Made by a program: the position numbers and the translations under genes
Shown: piece after piece, positions 26,339-34,556 of the stretch
Numbering within the stretch: the first letter of the stretch is position 1
Layout of the letters: the number at the start of each line of letters is the position of its first letter
Assembly: GCA_001724275.1 (NCBI GenBank)
Contig: MEDZ01000003.1
Location: forward strand, 157,230-221,229
DNA length: 64,000 bases
Reading direction: 5' to 3'
Source: Gemmatimonadetes bacterium SCN 70-22
GTDB lineage: Bacteria > Gemmatimonadota > Gemmatimonadetes > Gemmatimonadales > Gemmatimonadaceae
The notes under the pieces: generated by a model
Told to the model about the DNA's origin: nothing
The model's database searches: none
Seen by the model: the letters and a program-made list of their open reading frames with translations, nothing else

Positions 26339-26548
26339 CTAAGCCGCTCCCGCAATATAGCGGGCAATTCGACCGCAGGCGGTACACGTCAGCGTCACGT
26401 GAGACCGCGGCGGAGGTGGGAAGTGATCGGGCGACCGTTCGATCGAGCCGCTGCACGAGGGGCAGCTGAGGGGCTCGCCGGTGCGGTCGCTCGCAATGAG
26501 ATGCAGTGCCTGCGCCGGATTGTAGGTCGCCGGACGGGGCTTTCTCAT
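26339..26548 (-). CDS. Small zinc-ribbon protein
   Basis: 69 residues. The start ATG 26548 has a strong AGGAGGT six bases upstream. Two cysteine pairs, CPSCSG near residue 30 and CTACGR near residue 60, would bind one zinc. The rest is basic and polar. It could bind nucleic acid or act as a partner protein; no family name is secure. It has its own terminator, and an inverted repeat lies about 75 bases upstream. Confidence 0.6.
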   Translation of the reverse strand: MRKPRPATYNPAQALHLIASDRTGEPLSCPSCSGSIERSPDHFPPPPRSHVTLTCTACGRIARYIAGAA

Positions 26549-26622
26549 GAGACCTCCTGTGCTGGAACGATGTGCGCGCGGAACCGGGAAGACCGCGGCC
26601 ACCCGGAAGGTAACCGCCACGG

Positions 26623-26655
26623 GTCGCAAATCCAAAATTGACAGCAATTTGCGAC
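26623..26655. promoter_or_regulatory. Inverted repeat upstream of small zinc-ribbon gene
   Basis: GTCGCAAAT and ATTTGCGAC form perfect 9-bp arms with 15 bases between them, in an AT-rich patch. The size suits a dimeric repressor. In the rest of the 334-base gap 26549-26882 I see no gene. Confidence 0.4.
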
Positions 26656-26882
26656 GCTGCGAAGGCGTCGATTCCAAGTGGGAATCCGTGAGTCATCCTG
26701 ACTGACCGCCGCACCCTGCGCCCCAGCGTTCCCCGCGCCTCCACGCCCCTCGGCAGTGGTGCGGTCCCCTGTAGAACGCGCGCAGAAGCGCGAGTGTTGT
26801 ACGCTCCCGAGGAACGAGCGGTTCCCTCTAAACAGCAACGATAGACCGCTACTGTTGACCTCGCCTCATTCGGGCATCGTGG

Positions 26883-27866
26883 TCAGTCCCATGAGTGAGG
26901 GCGCCGCCAAATCCTCCGGCCAACGCGCCAGGGGCGGCGCTCGCTGACCTCGCCGTCCCCGAAGTGCTCGTCCTCGCCCAGCGCTTCGCCCATGTCGTTC
27001 GCCTTGGCCGACGTCTCGTCTGCCCAGTGCAGCAGCTCGGCCTCCACGGTCATCGGTTGCACGGGGCTCCCGAACTCCAGCGCCCCATGATGTGACAGGA
27101 TGAGGTGCAGGAGCTCGAGTCGCTGTGACCGGGACAGCTCCTCCGGTGAGACCGTGGCCAGCCGCTCCTGGAGCATGAGTGCACCGAGGACGACGTGTCC
27201 CACCAGCGAACCCGCCGGCGTGTGCGTGAAGCCCGTGGGGGTGACGTCGTAGGCGCGAAGCTTTCCGATGTCGTGGAGCAACGCGCCGGCCACGACGAGG
27301 TCAGCGTTCGCCTTCATCACGCGAGCCGCGTTGCGGGCGATGGTGGCAACCTCGGTGACGTGCAGGAGCAGTCCTCCGATGGCGGCGTGGTGGCCACCGA
27401 CCGAGGCGGGAGCCCGCTCGAACTCGAGGCGGAACGCCTCATCGCCGTAGAAGAGATCCACTGCCCGGCGAAGCGCGGACGACTTCATCTCGGCACGGGC
27501 GCGATCGATCCAGTCCCACAACGGCTCGGTCGCGACGGGGATGCGCGGGAGGAACAGCTCGGGGCGCACCGAGGCGTCGGGGAGGACGCGGAGCGGGGCC
27601 GTGAGGCGGAGCTGTCGCTTGCCGTGAAACGCCGCGACGTCGCCGATCACCTGCACGACCTTTCCCTTGTCGGCACCGAGGGCCCAGTCCAGCTGGCTGG
27701 ACCAGATCGGCGCGGTGGGGAGGCGTCCGGTAGCGTTGCCTAACGTGAGCACGACGAACGGATCGCCGCTGGCCTGGCGCTTCTCCTCGCGCTCGACGAC
27801 CAGGAATTCGTGCTGCACGCGATCGCCCACCTGGGCGCGGGCGATGTCGAAGGTGCCGGAGGCCAT
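26883..27866 (-). CDS. HD-domain nuclease-like protein with OB fold (YhaM-like)
   Basis: 327 residues. Residues about 10-100 resemble a nucleic-acid-binding OB fold (VGDRVQHEFLVVEREEK, KVVQVIGDVAAFHGKRQL). Residues about 150-300 form an HD metal-hydrolase domain: GGHHAAIGGLLLHVTEVATI then the diagnostic LLHDIGK. This pairing is that of YhaM, a 3'-5' exoribonuclease. Start ATG 27866, 22 bases after the small zinc-ribbon gene, so it is third in an SPFH operon. C-terminal 40 residues are acidic then basic. Contains a CGTTAGG motif on its coding strand (27738). Confidence 0.78.
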   Translation of the reverse strand: MASGTFDIARAQVGDRVQHEFLVVEREEKRQASGDPFVVLTLGNATGRLPTAPIWSSQLDWALGADKGKVVQVIGDVAAFHGKRQLRLTAPLRVLPDASVRPELFLPRIPVATEPLWDWIDRARAEMKSSALRRAVDLFYGDEAFRLEFERAPASVGGHHAAIGGLLLHVTEVATIARNAARVMKANADLVVAGALLHDIGKLRAYDVTPTGFTHTPAGSLVGHVVLGALMLQERLATVSPEELSRSQRLELLHLILSHHGALEFGSPVQPMTVEAELLHWADETSAKANDMGEALGEDEHFGDGEVSERRPWRVGRRIWRRPHSWD

Positions 27867-27888
27867 GCCGTGTGCGCGCGGAGCGGGG

Positions 27889-28113
27889 TCAGCCGAGGAA
27901 GACGATGTCGCCGTCCGCGTCCAGCCCCATCTCGGTCTCCAGCCCGCACACTCCACAAATGCGACGCACGATCCACACGGCCTGCAGTTCCCGCTGGTGC
28001 GCCTCGCTCGCCGGCTTGACGGAGACCTTCTTGAAGGTGTACTCGAGGCAATGCCCGCAGGCCTGCGCGCGGGCAATGACTTCGGCGCGTTCCCGTGAGA
28101 TGACCGGATCCAA
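27889..28113 (-). CDS. Small zinc-ribbon protein with TTG start
   Basis: 74 residues from TTG 28113, seven bases after the SPFH stop. Cysteine pairs CGHC (about 19-22) and CGVC (about 53-56) flank a basic beta region (YTFKKVSVKP, LQAVWIVRRI), ending in an acidic tail. A one-zinc ribbon is the likely fold. Extending the frame upstream would overlap the SPFH gene with non-protein-like sequence, so the rare start is preferred. No family recognised. Confidence 0.55.
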   Translation of the reverse strand: MDPVISRERAEVIARAQACGHCLEYTFKKVSVKPASEAHQRELQAVWIVRRICGVCGLETEMGLDADGDIVFLG

Positions 28114-28120
28114 GACGGAC

Positions 28121-29185
28121 CTACGAATTGGATGAGTCGATCGGCCCCGATCCCAGCGCCCGGGGGGCGGTAGCGGATGGGGTGCCCGGCTTGCGCGCCG
28201 ATTCACCCGACTCTCCACCCTGGCCGCGCAGCATCTCGCGCAAGCCGCCCAGCGCGCCGAGCACTCCGCTGGCCTCGGCCGGGAGGAAGATGGTTGCGCC
28301 CTTGCCCTGCGCGATGTGGGGGAGCGCCTCGAGGTACTTCTGCCCCAGGAGATAAGTCGAGGCATCTCCCTCGGGGAGCGACCCGGCGATCAGACGAATT
28401 GCCTCGGCTTCGGCGTTGGCCATGGCCAAGCGGGCCTCGGCCTGCCCCTGCGCGCGCAGGATCGCGGCATCCTTCTCGCCCTGTGCACGCAGCACCTGCG
28501 ACTCGCGCACCCCCTCGGCTTCGAGGATGGCGGCGCGCTTGGTTGCCTCGGCGTTGGTGACGGCGGCGCGGCGCTCGCGCTCGGCGCGCATCTGCAGCTC
28601 CATGGACTGCTGGATGTCGCGCGGTGGTTCGATGGACTGCAGCTCGACCCGGGTCACGTCAACGCCCCAGCCGATCGATGCATCCTCGATGACCTCGCGC
28701 ATGCGCTTGTTGATGACGTCGCGCGAGGTGAGGGTGGCATCGAGCTCCATTTCGCCGACGATGTTGCGCAGCGTGGTGCGCGTGAGCGTCTCGAGGGCGT
28801 AGGGAAGGTTCTGGACGGAGTACGTCGCCTTCTGCGGGTCGGCGACCCGGTAGTACACGACGGCGTCGATGTCGATCGTGACGTTGTCCTTGGTGATGAC
28901 GGGCTGGGACGGGAAGTTGAGGACCTGCTCGCGCAGGTCGATCCGGGTCGTGGAGCCCGACGTGATCTTCTTGATCCCCCCGACGTCGCTCTCGAGGTAG
29001 CGGACGTCGAGCTCCTTGGGGCGTTCGACCAGGGGAATGAGGATGTTGAACCCCGAGCGGGCGACGCGATGGAAGCGCCCGAGTCGCTCGATGACCATCA
29101 CTTCGGCCTGGCCAATGATCTTGACCGACGACTTGAGAAGGAGGAGGACAACCGCGACGGCGACGATCAGGGGGATGAATTCCAT
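28121..29185 (-). CDS. SPFH/Band 7 membrane protein, stomatin-like
   Basis: 354 residues. A single N-terminal helix (FIPLIVAVAVVLLLL) anchors it, followed by the SPFH domain (about 25-200: EVMVIERLGRFHRVARSG, then YYRVADPQKATYSVQNL) and a long Ala/Glu-rich coiled coil (about 200-270) that drives oligomerisation. It matches the QmcA/stomatin branch forming ring-like membrane microdomain scaffolds. The usual NfeD partner is not visible nearby; instead a zinc ribbon and an HD protein follow in the same direction. Confidence 0.92.
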   Translation of the reverse strand: MEFIPLIVAVAVVLLLLKSSVKIIGQAEVMVIERLGRFHRVARSGFNILIPLVERPKELDVRYLESDVGGIKKITSGSTTRIDLREQVLNFPSQPVITKDNVTIDIDAVVYYRVADPQKATYSVQNLPYALETLTRTTLRNIVGEMELDATLTSRDVINKRMREVIEDASIGWGVDVTRVELQSIEPPRDIQQSMELQMRAERERRAAVTNAEATKRAAILEAEGVRESQVLRAQGEKDAAILRAQGQAEARLAMANAEAEAIRLIAGSLPEGDASTYLLGQKYLEALPHIAQGKGATIFLPAEASGVLGALGGLREMLRGQGGESGESARKPGTPSATAPRALGSGPIDSSNS

Positions 29186-29365
29186 GGCGCGCTCCCGAAG
29201 GGTGGTGTGCGTCCGTGGATGTTATGGAGGGGCAGGAGGAGAGTCGAGGGCCCGATGGTCGTCCTGCCTCCCACGCACCCCCTCACGGCGCAGACAAGAT
29301 GATCGGCCTGGTCAACGAGGAGAGTGGGGGCGACACGTGCGGCGGGTGCGCCAGCCCGGGGGCGA

Positions 29366-30478
29366 CTACCACTTCCAGTCGGCGATGTAGAGGTTCGTGT
29401 CCGTCGGCTTAGTCGACGTGCGATTCGAGGCCCAGATGAGCTTCTTGCCGTCGGGCGAGAACATCGGGAAGCCGTCGAAGACTGGCGTGAAGGTGATCTG
29501 CTCGACCTGATCGCGCCCGGCCCTGGTGGCCGATGCATCGACGAGGTACAGGTCGAAGTTCCCGCTGCGCGGCGCGACGTGATTCGAGGAGAAGATGATC
29601 TTCTTGCCGTCGGGCGTCCACGACGGGCCGAAGTTGGCCCCGCCCAGCGCGGTCACCTGCCGCTGGTCGCTTCCATCGGCGTTCATGACGTACAGCTCGA
29701 CGCGGCTGGGACGGATCATCTTGCGGTCGAGCAGGGCGCGATAGTCGGCCAGTTGCGCCGAATCGGCCGGGTGGTGCGCGCGATACGCAATCTTGGTCCC
29801 GTCGGGCGACCACCAGGGTCCGCCGTCGTAGCCGGGGGTATGCGTCAGGCGCTTCACGTCGGTCCCGTCGACGTTCATCGTGTAGATCTCGAGGTCGCCA
29901 TCCTTCAGCGACGTGAAGACAATCTTCTTCCCATTCGGGGAGAGGACGGCCTCCGCCGTGTACACGTCGTAGTGGGTAAGCCGCTGGAGGTCGGTGCCGT
30001 CGCGATTGACGGTGTAGATGTCGTACGGGTCGAGCGGCCACACGTACCCGGCCGATGGATCGGGCCTGGGGGGACAGGTCGAGTCGTGGGCGTGCGACGA
30101 GCCGAAGAAGAGGCGCTTGCCGTCGGGGAGGAACCAGCCGCAGGTCGTCTTCCCGAGGCCGTTCGAGATGCGCTTGAGCCCCGTGCCGTCGGTGCGCATC
30201 ACGTACTGCTGGTCGCAGGTGCGCCCTTCGCGCGTGGACTGGAAGGTGATCCACTGTCCGTCGCGCGAGAAATACGCCTCGGCGTTCTCGCCGCCGAAGG
30301 TGATCTGCCGGACGTTGGTGAGGTGGCGTTCGTTGGGCGTGTCGGCGATGGTCACCGCGCGCGAGGGCTCCGGCGATTCGCTACCCGGGGCGGCGCCACC
30401 AGGCGTGCCGGCACCCGGGGCGCAAGCGATCGCCGCCACGAGGGTCGTGGCGGCGAGGAAATTCGGAAGAGTGCTCAT
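29366..30478 (-). CDS. TolB-like PD40 beta-propeller lipoprotein
   Basis: 370 residues with a lipoprotein signal (cysteine in AIACAPG, about residue 20). At least six PD40-type blades are visible, with the SPDG or SRDG-x-x-I/L-x-F pattern (YFSRDGQWITF, WFLPDGKRLFF, LSPNGKKIVF, WSPDGTKIAYR, WTPDGKKIIF, FSPDGKKLIW). Such propellers act in periplasmic protein-protein contacts or as sensors. It begins 11 bases after the S41 peptidase, so both are probably one transcript; it may cooperate with or inhibit the peptidase. Confidence 0.82.
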   Translation of the reverse strand: MSTLPNFLAATTLVAAIACAPGAGTPGGAAPGSESPEPSRAVTIADTPNERHLTNVRQITFGGENAEAYFSRDGQWITFQSTREGRTCDQQYVMRTDGTGLKRISNGLGKTTCGWFLPDGKRLFFGSSHAHDSTCPPRPDPSAGYVWPLDPYDIYTVNRDGTDLQRLTHYDVYTAEAVLSPNGKKIVFTSLKDGDLEIYTMNVDGTDVKRLTHTPGYDGGPWWSPDGTKIAYRAHHPADSAQLADYRALLDRKMIRPSRVELYVMNADGSDQRQVTALGGANFGPSWTPDGKKIIFSSNHVAPRSGNFDLYLVDASATRAGRDQVEQITFTPVFDGFPMFSPDGKKLIWASNRTSTKPTDTNLYIADWKW

Positions 30479-30489
30479 GCCTGATGAAT

Positions 30490-32070
30490 CTACTTCTGCG
30501 AGTATCGCGGAGCGAGGGCGAAGAGGTCCTTCTGGTTCTGGCCCCTCTTCAGGATCTCGATCGCTTTTTGCAGCTGGATGTCGTCGTCGAGGGAGCGGCG
30601 GCGCGCGGTGGAATCGCCGAAGGCCAGGCGCGCCACGCGCTGTTCGAGCATGCGATCGATCTGGGTGTGGGCACGATCGTACAGCGCGCGATCGAGGGTG
30701 ACGCCCTTCTTCGACAGCCGGTTGTAGAGCTCGTCACGCCATTCTGGGGCGACGACGAAGTTCGGGTTTCCCTTCACCTTGTCCTTGAGCTCCATCGCGT
30801 AGTCGTAGGTGGTGACATAGATGTCCTGCGACTTGGAGGCGCTGGCGCGGAGGAAGGCCTGTTCCGCCGCCGTGAAGGTGTCGGGCTTCACGATCACGTC
30901 CGGCGTGATGGCGCCGCCGCCGTACACGACGCGACCCGCATCGGACCTGTAGACCGGGCGCGCCTTGCGAGCCGAGTCGCTCTCGAGCGAATCCGGATGC
31001 ACCTCGACGAACTGGCCGTCGGGCAACAGCGTGCGCTCCTTCTGGATGGTGCGCCCGCTCGGCGTGTACCACTTGCCCGTGGTGATCTTGAGGGCGTAGC
31101 CGCCGTCGAGGTTGAACAGCGTCTGCACGAGCCCCTTCCCGAACGACGTGGTGCCGAGGATGAGGGCGCGATCGTGGTCCTGCAACGCCCCGGCGACGAT
31201 CTCGGACGCCGAGGCGGTGAACTGGTCGGTGAGGATGACGATCGGGATGTCCGGGGCGATCGGCTTCTCGCGGGCGGTGTAGGTCTGGTTCTCCTGGTTC
31301 CGGCCGCGCACCGAGGCGAGCTCCGTTCCCTGGGGGAGGAAGAGGTTCGAGATCGCGAGCGACTGGTCGAGGAAGCCTCCGCCATTCCCCCGCAGGTCGA
31401 GAATCAGCCCCTTGGCGCCCTCCTGGGTGGTGAGGAGTCGCACCGCAGCGGCCACTTCCTGCGTGGAGCTCTCGTTGAAGCCCTGCAGCGGGATGTAGCC
31501 GACCTTGTCGAACGTGATGGCGTATGGGACCGCCGGAACGCGGATGACGGCGCGCGTGAACGTCGACTTGATGGGTTCGACGACGCCCGGACGCGCGAAC
31601 GACACCGACACCTTGGACCCCGGGACGCCACGCAGCGAATCGGCGACGCGCGCCGAAGACCAACCGCGCGTGGCGAGCGTGTCGATGGCGATGATCATGT
31701 CGCCTTCCCGCGCCCCCGCTCCTTCGGCCGGGGTGTGAGGAAAGACCTTGGATACCACGACTCCCTTGCCGGGCTGCTCCTCGATCTGCATTCCCAAGCC
31801 GCCGTAGCGACCGGCCGTGGTGGTATTGAACTGCGTGAGCTGCCTGGGCGAGAAGAGCTCCGAATAGGGGTCCTGGAGCTGGGCCACGAGGCCACGGGCC
31901 GCCTTCTCGTACAGCATGGCCGCGTCGACCGAGTCCACATAGCGGCTTTCCACCAGGTCGAGGACCTGGCCGAAGAGGCGGCCGCCGTCGAGCGTCGCGC
32001 GCTCCTGCACAACGAACGCCCCGGCGATGAGCGGGAGGGCAACGATGGCGGCGATGGCAGACTTTTTCAT
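30490..32070 (-). CDS. C-terminal processing peptidase, S41 family
   Basis: 526 residues from ATG 32070. A membrane anchor (KKSAIAAIVALPLIAGAFVV) precedes a short helical region, a PDZ domain (about 90-170, GMQIEEQPGKGVVVSKVF) and the S41 catalytic domain, with the nucleophile serine in FTASASEIVAGAL and the lysine in TTSFGKGLVQ. It should cleave proteins at C-termini in the periplasm. An 8-bp tandem repeat occupies the bases immediately before the start codon, leaving no ribosome-binding site there. Confidence 0.92.
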   Translation of the reverse strand: MKKSAIAAIVALPLIAGAFVVQERATLDGGRLFGQVLDLVESRYVDSVDAAMLYEKAARGLVAQLQDPYSELFSPRQLTQFNTTTAGRYGGLGMQIEEQPGKGVVVSKVFPHTPAEGAGAREGDMIIAIDTLATRGWSSARVADSLRGVPGSKVSVSFARPGVVEPIKSTFTRAVIRVPAVPYAITFDKVGYIPLQGFNESSTQEVAAAVRLLTTQEGAKGLILDLRGNGGGFLDQSLAISNLFLPQGTELASVRGRNQENQTYTAREKPIAPDIPIVILTDQFTASASEIVAGALQDHDRALILGTTSFGKGLVQTLFNLDGGYALKITTGKWYTPSGRTIQKERTLLPDGQFVEVHPDSLESDSARKARPVYRSDAGRVVYGGGAITPDVIVKPDTFTAAEQAFLRASASKSQDIYVTTYDYAMELKDKVKGNPNFVVAPEWRDELYNRLSKKGVTLDRALYDRAHTQIDRMLEQRVARLAFGDSTARRRSLDDDIQLQKAIEILKRGQNQKDLFALAPRYSQK

Positions 32071-32071
32071 C

Positions 32072-32108
32072 AGAAGACGAGGAGACGAGAAGACGAGAAG
32101 ACGAGGAC
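32072..32108. repeat. 8-bp tandem purine repeat, AGAAGACG-type, copy 1
   Basis: Four and a half units (AGAAGACG, AGGAGACG, AGAAGACG, AGAAGACG, then a degenerate one) lie one base upstream of the S41 start codon. A second array with the same unit and same orientation relative to the + strand is at 42758-42793. Confidence 0.85.
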
Positions 32109-32247
32109 AGGTGTGTCCCCTATCTACCTTCATACCTACACCCGAAGTTCCGGGCTCCCTGTACTCGGACGGGGTTGAAGCTATACGCGTGACCCGTTCG
32201 GGATGCTTGCCGATGGCGACCGATGGCGACCGGTGGCGACCAGGGAC

Positions 32248-33129
32248 TCAGGAGGGACGGGTGGCGAGGACGTAGTCCACGAACCACTGCTTGCGGATCT
32301 GGTGCACCTTGGCGTCGCGCACGATGCCGGCCGTGAGGAGCATCTCATGAGCCGGCTGGAGGACCCGCTGGAGGTGTGACGGATAGCGCTGTACCAGGGG
32401 CACCTGCTCGGCGAGCGCCTCCAGCTCGATGCGCCAGGTCACGGTGTCGTCCGCCCTGGCCACCTCGAGCAGGCGATACAAGCGGCGAGCGACCGGGGAC
32501 GAGAGCCCCTGGTACAGTGAGGGTGACAGGGTCGTGGTGTGCGATCCCGTGATGTTGGCGCGGAGGAGCGGGGAGAGCACCACGCGAGCATCGCCCGGTT
32601 CCGACGCGGTGAAGGTTGGGAAGAGGGCGAGTTGCTCGCGATCGGCCGTGCGGCGCCGGTCGATGGAAACGGCCGAAAGGACGGAGAAGCGACCGTCGAG
32701 CGGGGCGAGCGTCGTCATGCTCCAGTAGGCGCCGGTCGACTCCAGCGAGGTGCGTTCCAGGCGCGTCAGCGCCGCCCGCAGCTGCTCATACGTGCGGCCG
32801 TCCGCTCGCCGGCCGATGGAACGGAGGAAGGCGTGCAGGGTGAACGAAACGGCCCCGTCGGCCGGCATCCCCGCGTCCAGATAGCGTCGACAGATCTCGA
32901 CGTACACGTCCTGATCGAACGTTCCCGGGAGGCGGTCGCCAGCGCCTGGGAGCACCCGCCAGCGACCACCGCCCGGTGGGGTGTAGAGAATGGTGGTTTC
33001 TTCAGCCGAATCGGAGAGGCGGAAGAGGGGGAGCGCTTCGAGCGACCGGTCGAGGAAGATGGCGCGACCGGGGGGGCGTCGCGGGTGCGACGGTCGCGGC
33101 TGGCGGTCGAAGGCGCGGTCCCCGGGCAC
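32248..33129 (-). CDS. Replication initiator protein A (RepA)-like protein
   Basis: About 293 residues from GTG 33129; the start is uncertain because no ATG is available. The core follows the plasmid RPA initiator family: a first winged-helix region (FTLHAFLRSIGRRADGRTYE, QLRAALTRLERTSLES), a beta section (RFSVLSAVSIDRRR), then LSPSLYQGL and a second region (VARRLYRLLEVARADD, TWRIELEALAEQVPL). On plasmids such proteins bind origin repeats. Here it is the last gene of a MerR-SDR-Rep unit, and no iteron array is visible. It may be a domesticated DNA-binding protein or a trace of an integrated replicon. Confidence 0.6.
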   Translation of the reverse strand: MPGDRAFDRQPRPSHPRRPPGRAIFLDRSLEALPLFRLSDSAEETTILYTPPGGGRWRVLPGAGDRLPGTFDQDVYVEICRRYLDAGMPADGAVSFTLHAFLRSIGRRADGRTYEQLRAALTRLERTSLESTGAYWSMTTLAPLDGRFSVLSAVSIDRRRTADREQLALFPTFTASEPGDARVVLSPLLRANITGSHTTTLSPSLYQGLSSPVARRLYRLLEVARADDTVTWRIELEALAEQVPLVQRYPSHLQRVLQPAHEMLLTAGIVRDAKVHQIRKQWFVDYVLATRPS

Positions 33130-33152
33130 GGTGTGGAGGCGAATCGTGGCGG

Positions 33153-33881
33153 TCAGCCCAGCTTGATCAGCTGTCCCGAGACGGGGCCGCTCGCGGGAGA
33201 GCAGAGGAAGGCGATCCACTCGGCGACGGTTTCCCGTTCGACGTATGCGATGTCGCTTCCCATGGCGGCGAGATTCGTGGCGGTGCGGACGTTGGTGGGG
33301 GCGAGGGCGTTCGCGCGGACCCCGTGGGCGCGCTCCTCGGCGGCGACGGCACGCATCAGGGCGACCACGCCCGCCTTGGCGGCGCCGTACGCGGCGATTC
33401 CCTTGACCGACCCCCCCCGCGTCACGGCGGCCGAGGCGAAGTAGACGATGCTTCCGTGTGCCGCCCTGAGGGCGGGGATGAAGGCGCGGGTGGTCGCGTA
33501 GGCCGTGGCGAGGTTGATGGACTGGAGGCGAGCCCACTCGTGCGGATCGCTTTCGGCGACGGGAGTTGCCCCGCCGAATCCGCCGGCGATCGGGACGAGT
33601 GCCGCGACGCCGGCCGGGTGAAGGCGGGCGAGTTCGTCGGTGATGACTCGCAGGGCCTGATGGTCGGTGAGGTCGCAGGGGAATGCGGTGGCGCTGATGC
33701 CATCGGCGCGCAGCTCGCTGGCGCGCGCTTCCAGCTCGGCGGCGTTCCGGTCGAGGAGTGCGAGGGCGGCCCCGCGCTCGCCGAGGGCGCGCGCAACGAC
33801 CTCGCCGACCTGTCCGCGGTGCGCCACGCCAGTGAGGACGGCGAGCTGGCCGTCGAATCGTGCGGGGGAGGCGAGGATCAC
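33153..33881 (-). CDS. Short-chain dehydrogenase/reductase
   Basis: 242 residues, Rossmann fold. The nucleotide loop is atypical (TGVAHRGQVGEVV rather than TGxxxGxG), but DLTDHQALRVITDEL, the mid-strand serine (VYFASAAVTRG) and the catalytic YGAAKAGV (Tyr, then Lys four later) are in place. The substrate cannot be told. The start overlaps the MerR-type gene's stop by four bases, so it is likely co-regulated by it. Confidence 0.82.
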   Translation of the reverse strand: MILASPARFDGQLAVLTGVAHRGQVGEVVARALGERGAALALLDRNAAELEARASELRADGISATAFPCDLTDHQALRVITDELARLHPAGVAALVPIAGGFGGATPVAESDPHEWARLQSINLATAYATTRAFIPALRAAHGSIVYFASAAVTRGGSVKGIAAYGAAKAGVVALMRAVAAEERAHGVRANALAPTNVRTATNLAAMGSDIAYVERETVAEWIAFLCSPASGPVSGQLIKLG

Positions 33882-34423
33882 CGCGTCTCCACCCTGCCTA
33901 ACGCGGTGCGAAGGGCCTCGCGGAGGGCCATGACCACCTCGTCGCGGGCGAGGGAGGAATCGTCACGCAGGTGCAACTCGATGCCGTCGGCGACGGGGAC
34001 CCGGCGCCAGCTGACGACGGGGTCGGCGTCGTGGCGTGCCGCCTGGGGGACGCCCGCCATGAGGACTGTTGCCAGGGACTGGGCGACGTGTCGTTCGAGG
34101 GCATCGCCGGTGACCTCGCGCATGGACGTGCGGATGGCCTCGAGCGACATGCCCTCACGCTGGCGCATCTTGATGGCCAGCAGCTGCAAGAAGTGGCGAT
34201 AGTTGTACGTTGCCGAGGTGCCGAGTCCCTCGGGCCGGTCCATCAGCTTGTTGGCGACGTAGAAGCGCACGGCGCGGGCCGACGGCGTGGCGCGCGCGGA
34301 GGCGTTGGTGGGCCGGACCCCCGCGGAATCGACCAGGGAGGCGACGTGCGCGGCGAGGCCGCGCGCATTCCACGGGGCTTGACGCGCGTGAGCGCGCAGT
34401 AACGCGACAGGAGACTCCGCCAT
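33878..34423 (-). CDS. MerR-like transcriptional regulator
   Basis: 181 residues. Residues about 45-115 carry a MerR-type winged helix: SARAVRFYVANKLMDRPEGL, then TYNYRHFLQLLAIKMRQREG and MSLEAIRTSM. Instead of the common N-terminal position, about 45 unrelated residues come first. The C-terminal half has a beta region (SWRRVPVADGIELHLRDD) that could be the effector domain. It leads an operon with SDR and Rep-like genes. A GATAAT element ends eight bases before the ATG, suggesting a leaderless message. Confidence 0.72.
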   Translation of the reverse strand: MAESPVALLRAHARQAPWNARGLAAHVASLVDSAGVRPTNASARATPSARAVRFYVANKLMDRPEGLGTSATYNYRHFLQLLAIKMRQREGMSLEAIRTSMREVTGDALERHVAQSLATVLMAGVPQAARHDADPVVSWRRVPVADGIELHLRDDSSLARDEVVMALREALRTALGRVETR

Positions 34424-34431
34424 TCGGGAAG

Positions 34432-34437
34432 ATTATC
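34432..34437 (-). promoter_or_regulatory. -10 element of the MerR-like gene
   Basis: GATAAT on the minus strand ends eight bases before the start codon; CTGGCG at 34460-34455 has the right 17-base spacing for a weak -35. Confidence 0.45.
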
Positions 34438-34484
34438 GCGCGCTGGGGGATGGGCGCCAGCACTGACGCGACAGTTGCCTGCCA

Positions 34485-34525
34485 TCACGAACGGCCCGCG
34501 CAGCGTCTGCGCGGGCCGTTCGTGA
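34485..34525 (-). terminator. 18-bp perfect hairpin terminator
   Basis: TCACGAACGGCCCGCGCA pairs perfectly with its reverse complement around a five-base loop, 32 bases after the H1-like gene's stop. It is the longest perfect stem I found in the window. Confidence 0.75.
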
Positions 34526-34556
34526 CGTGGTCACCCACGAATGCCGAGGCGGCGAC

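Noticed and set aside
30484-32178. A 564-codon open frame antisense to the S41 peptidase
   Set aside because: High-GC shadow: no family motif, Arg/Gly/Asp-rich translation. The minus-strand peptidase has clear catalytic motifs.
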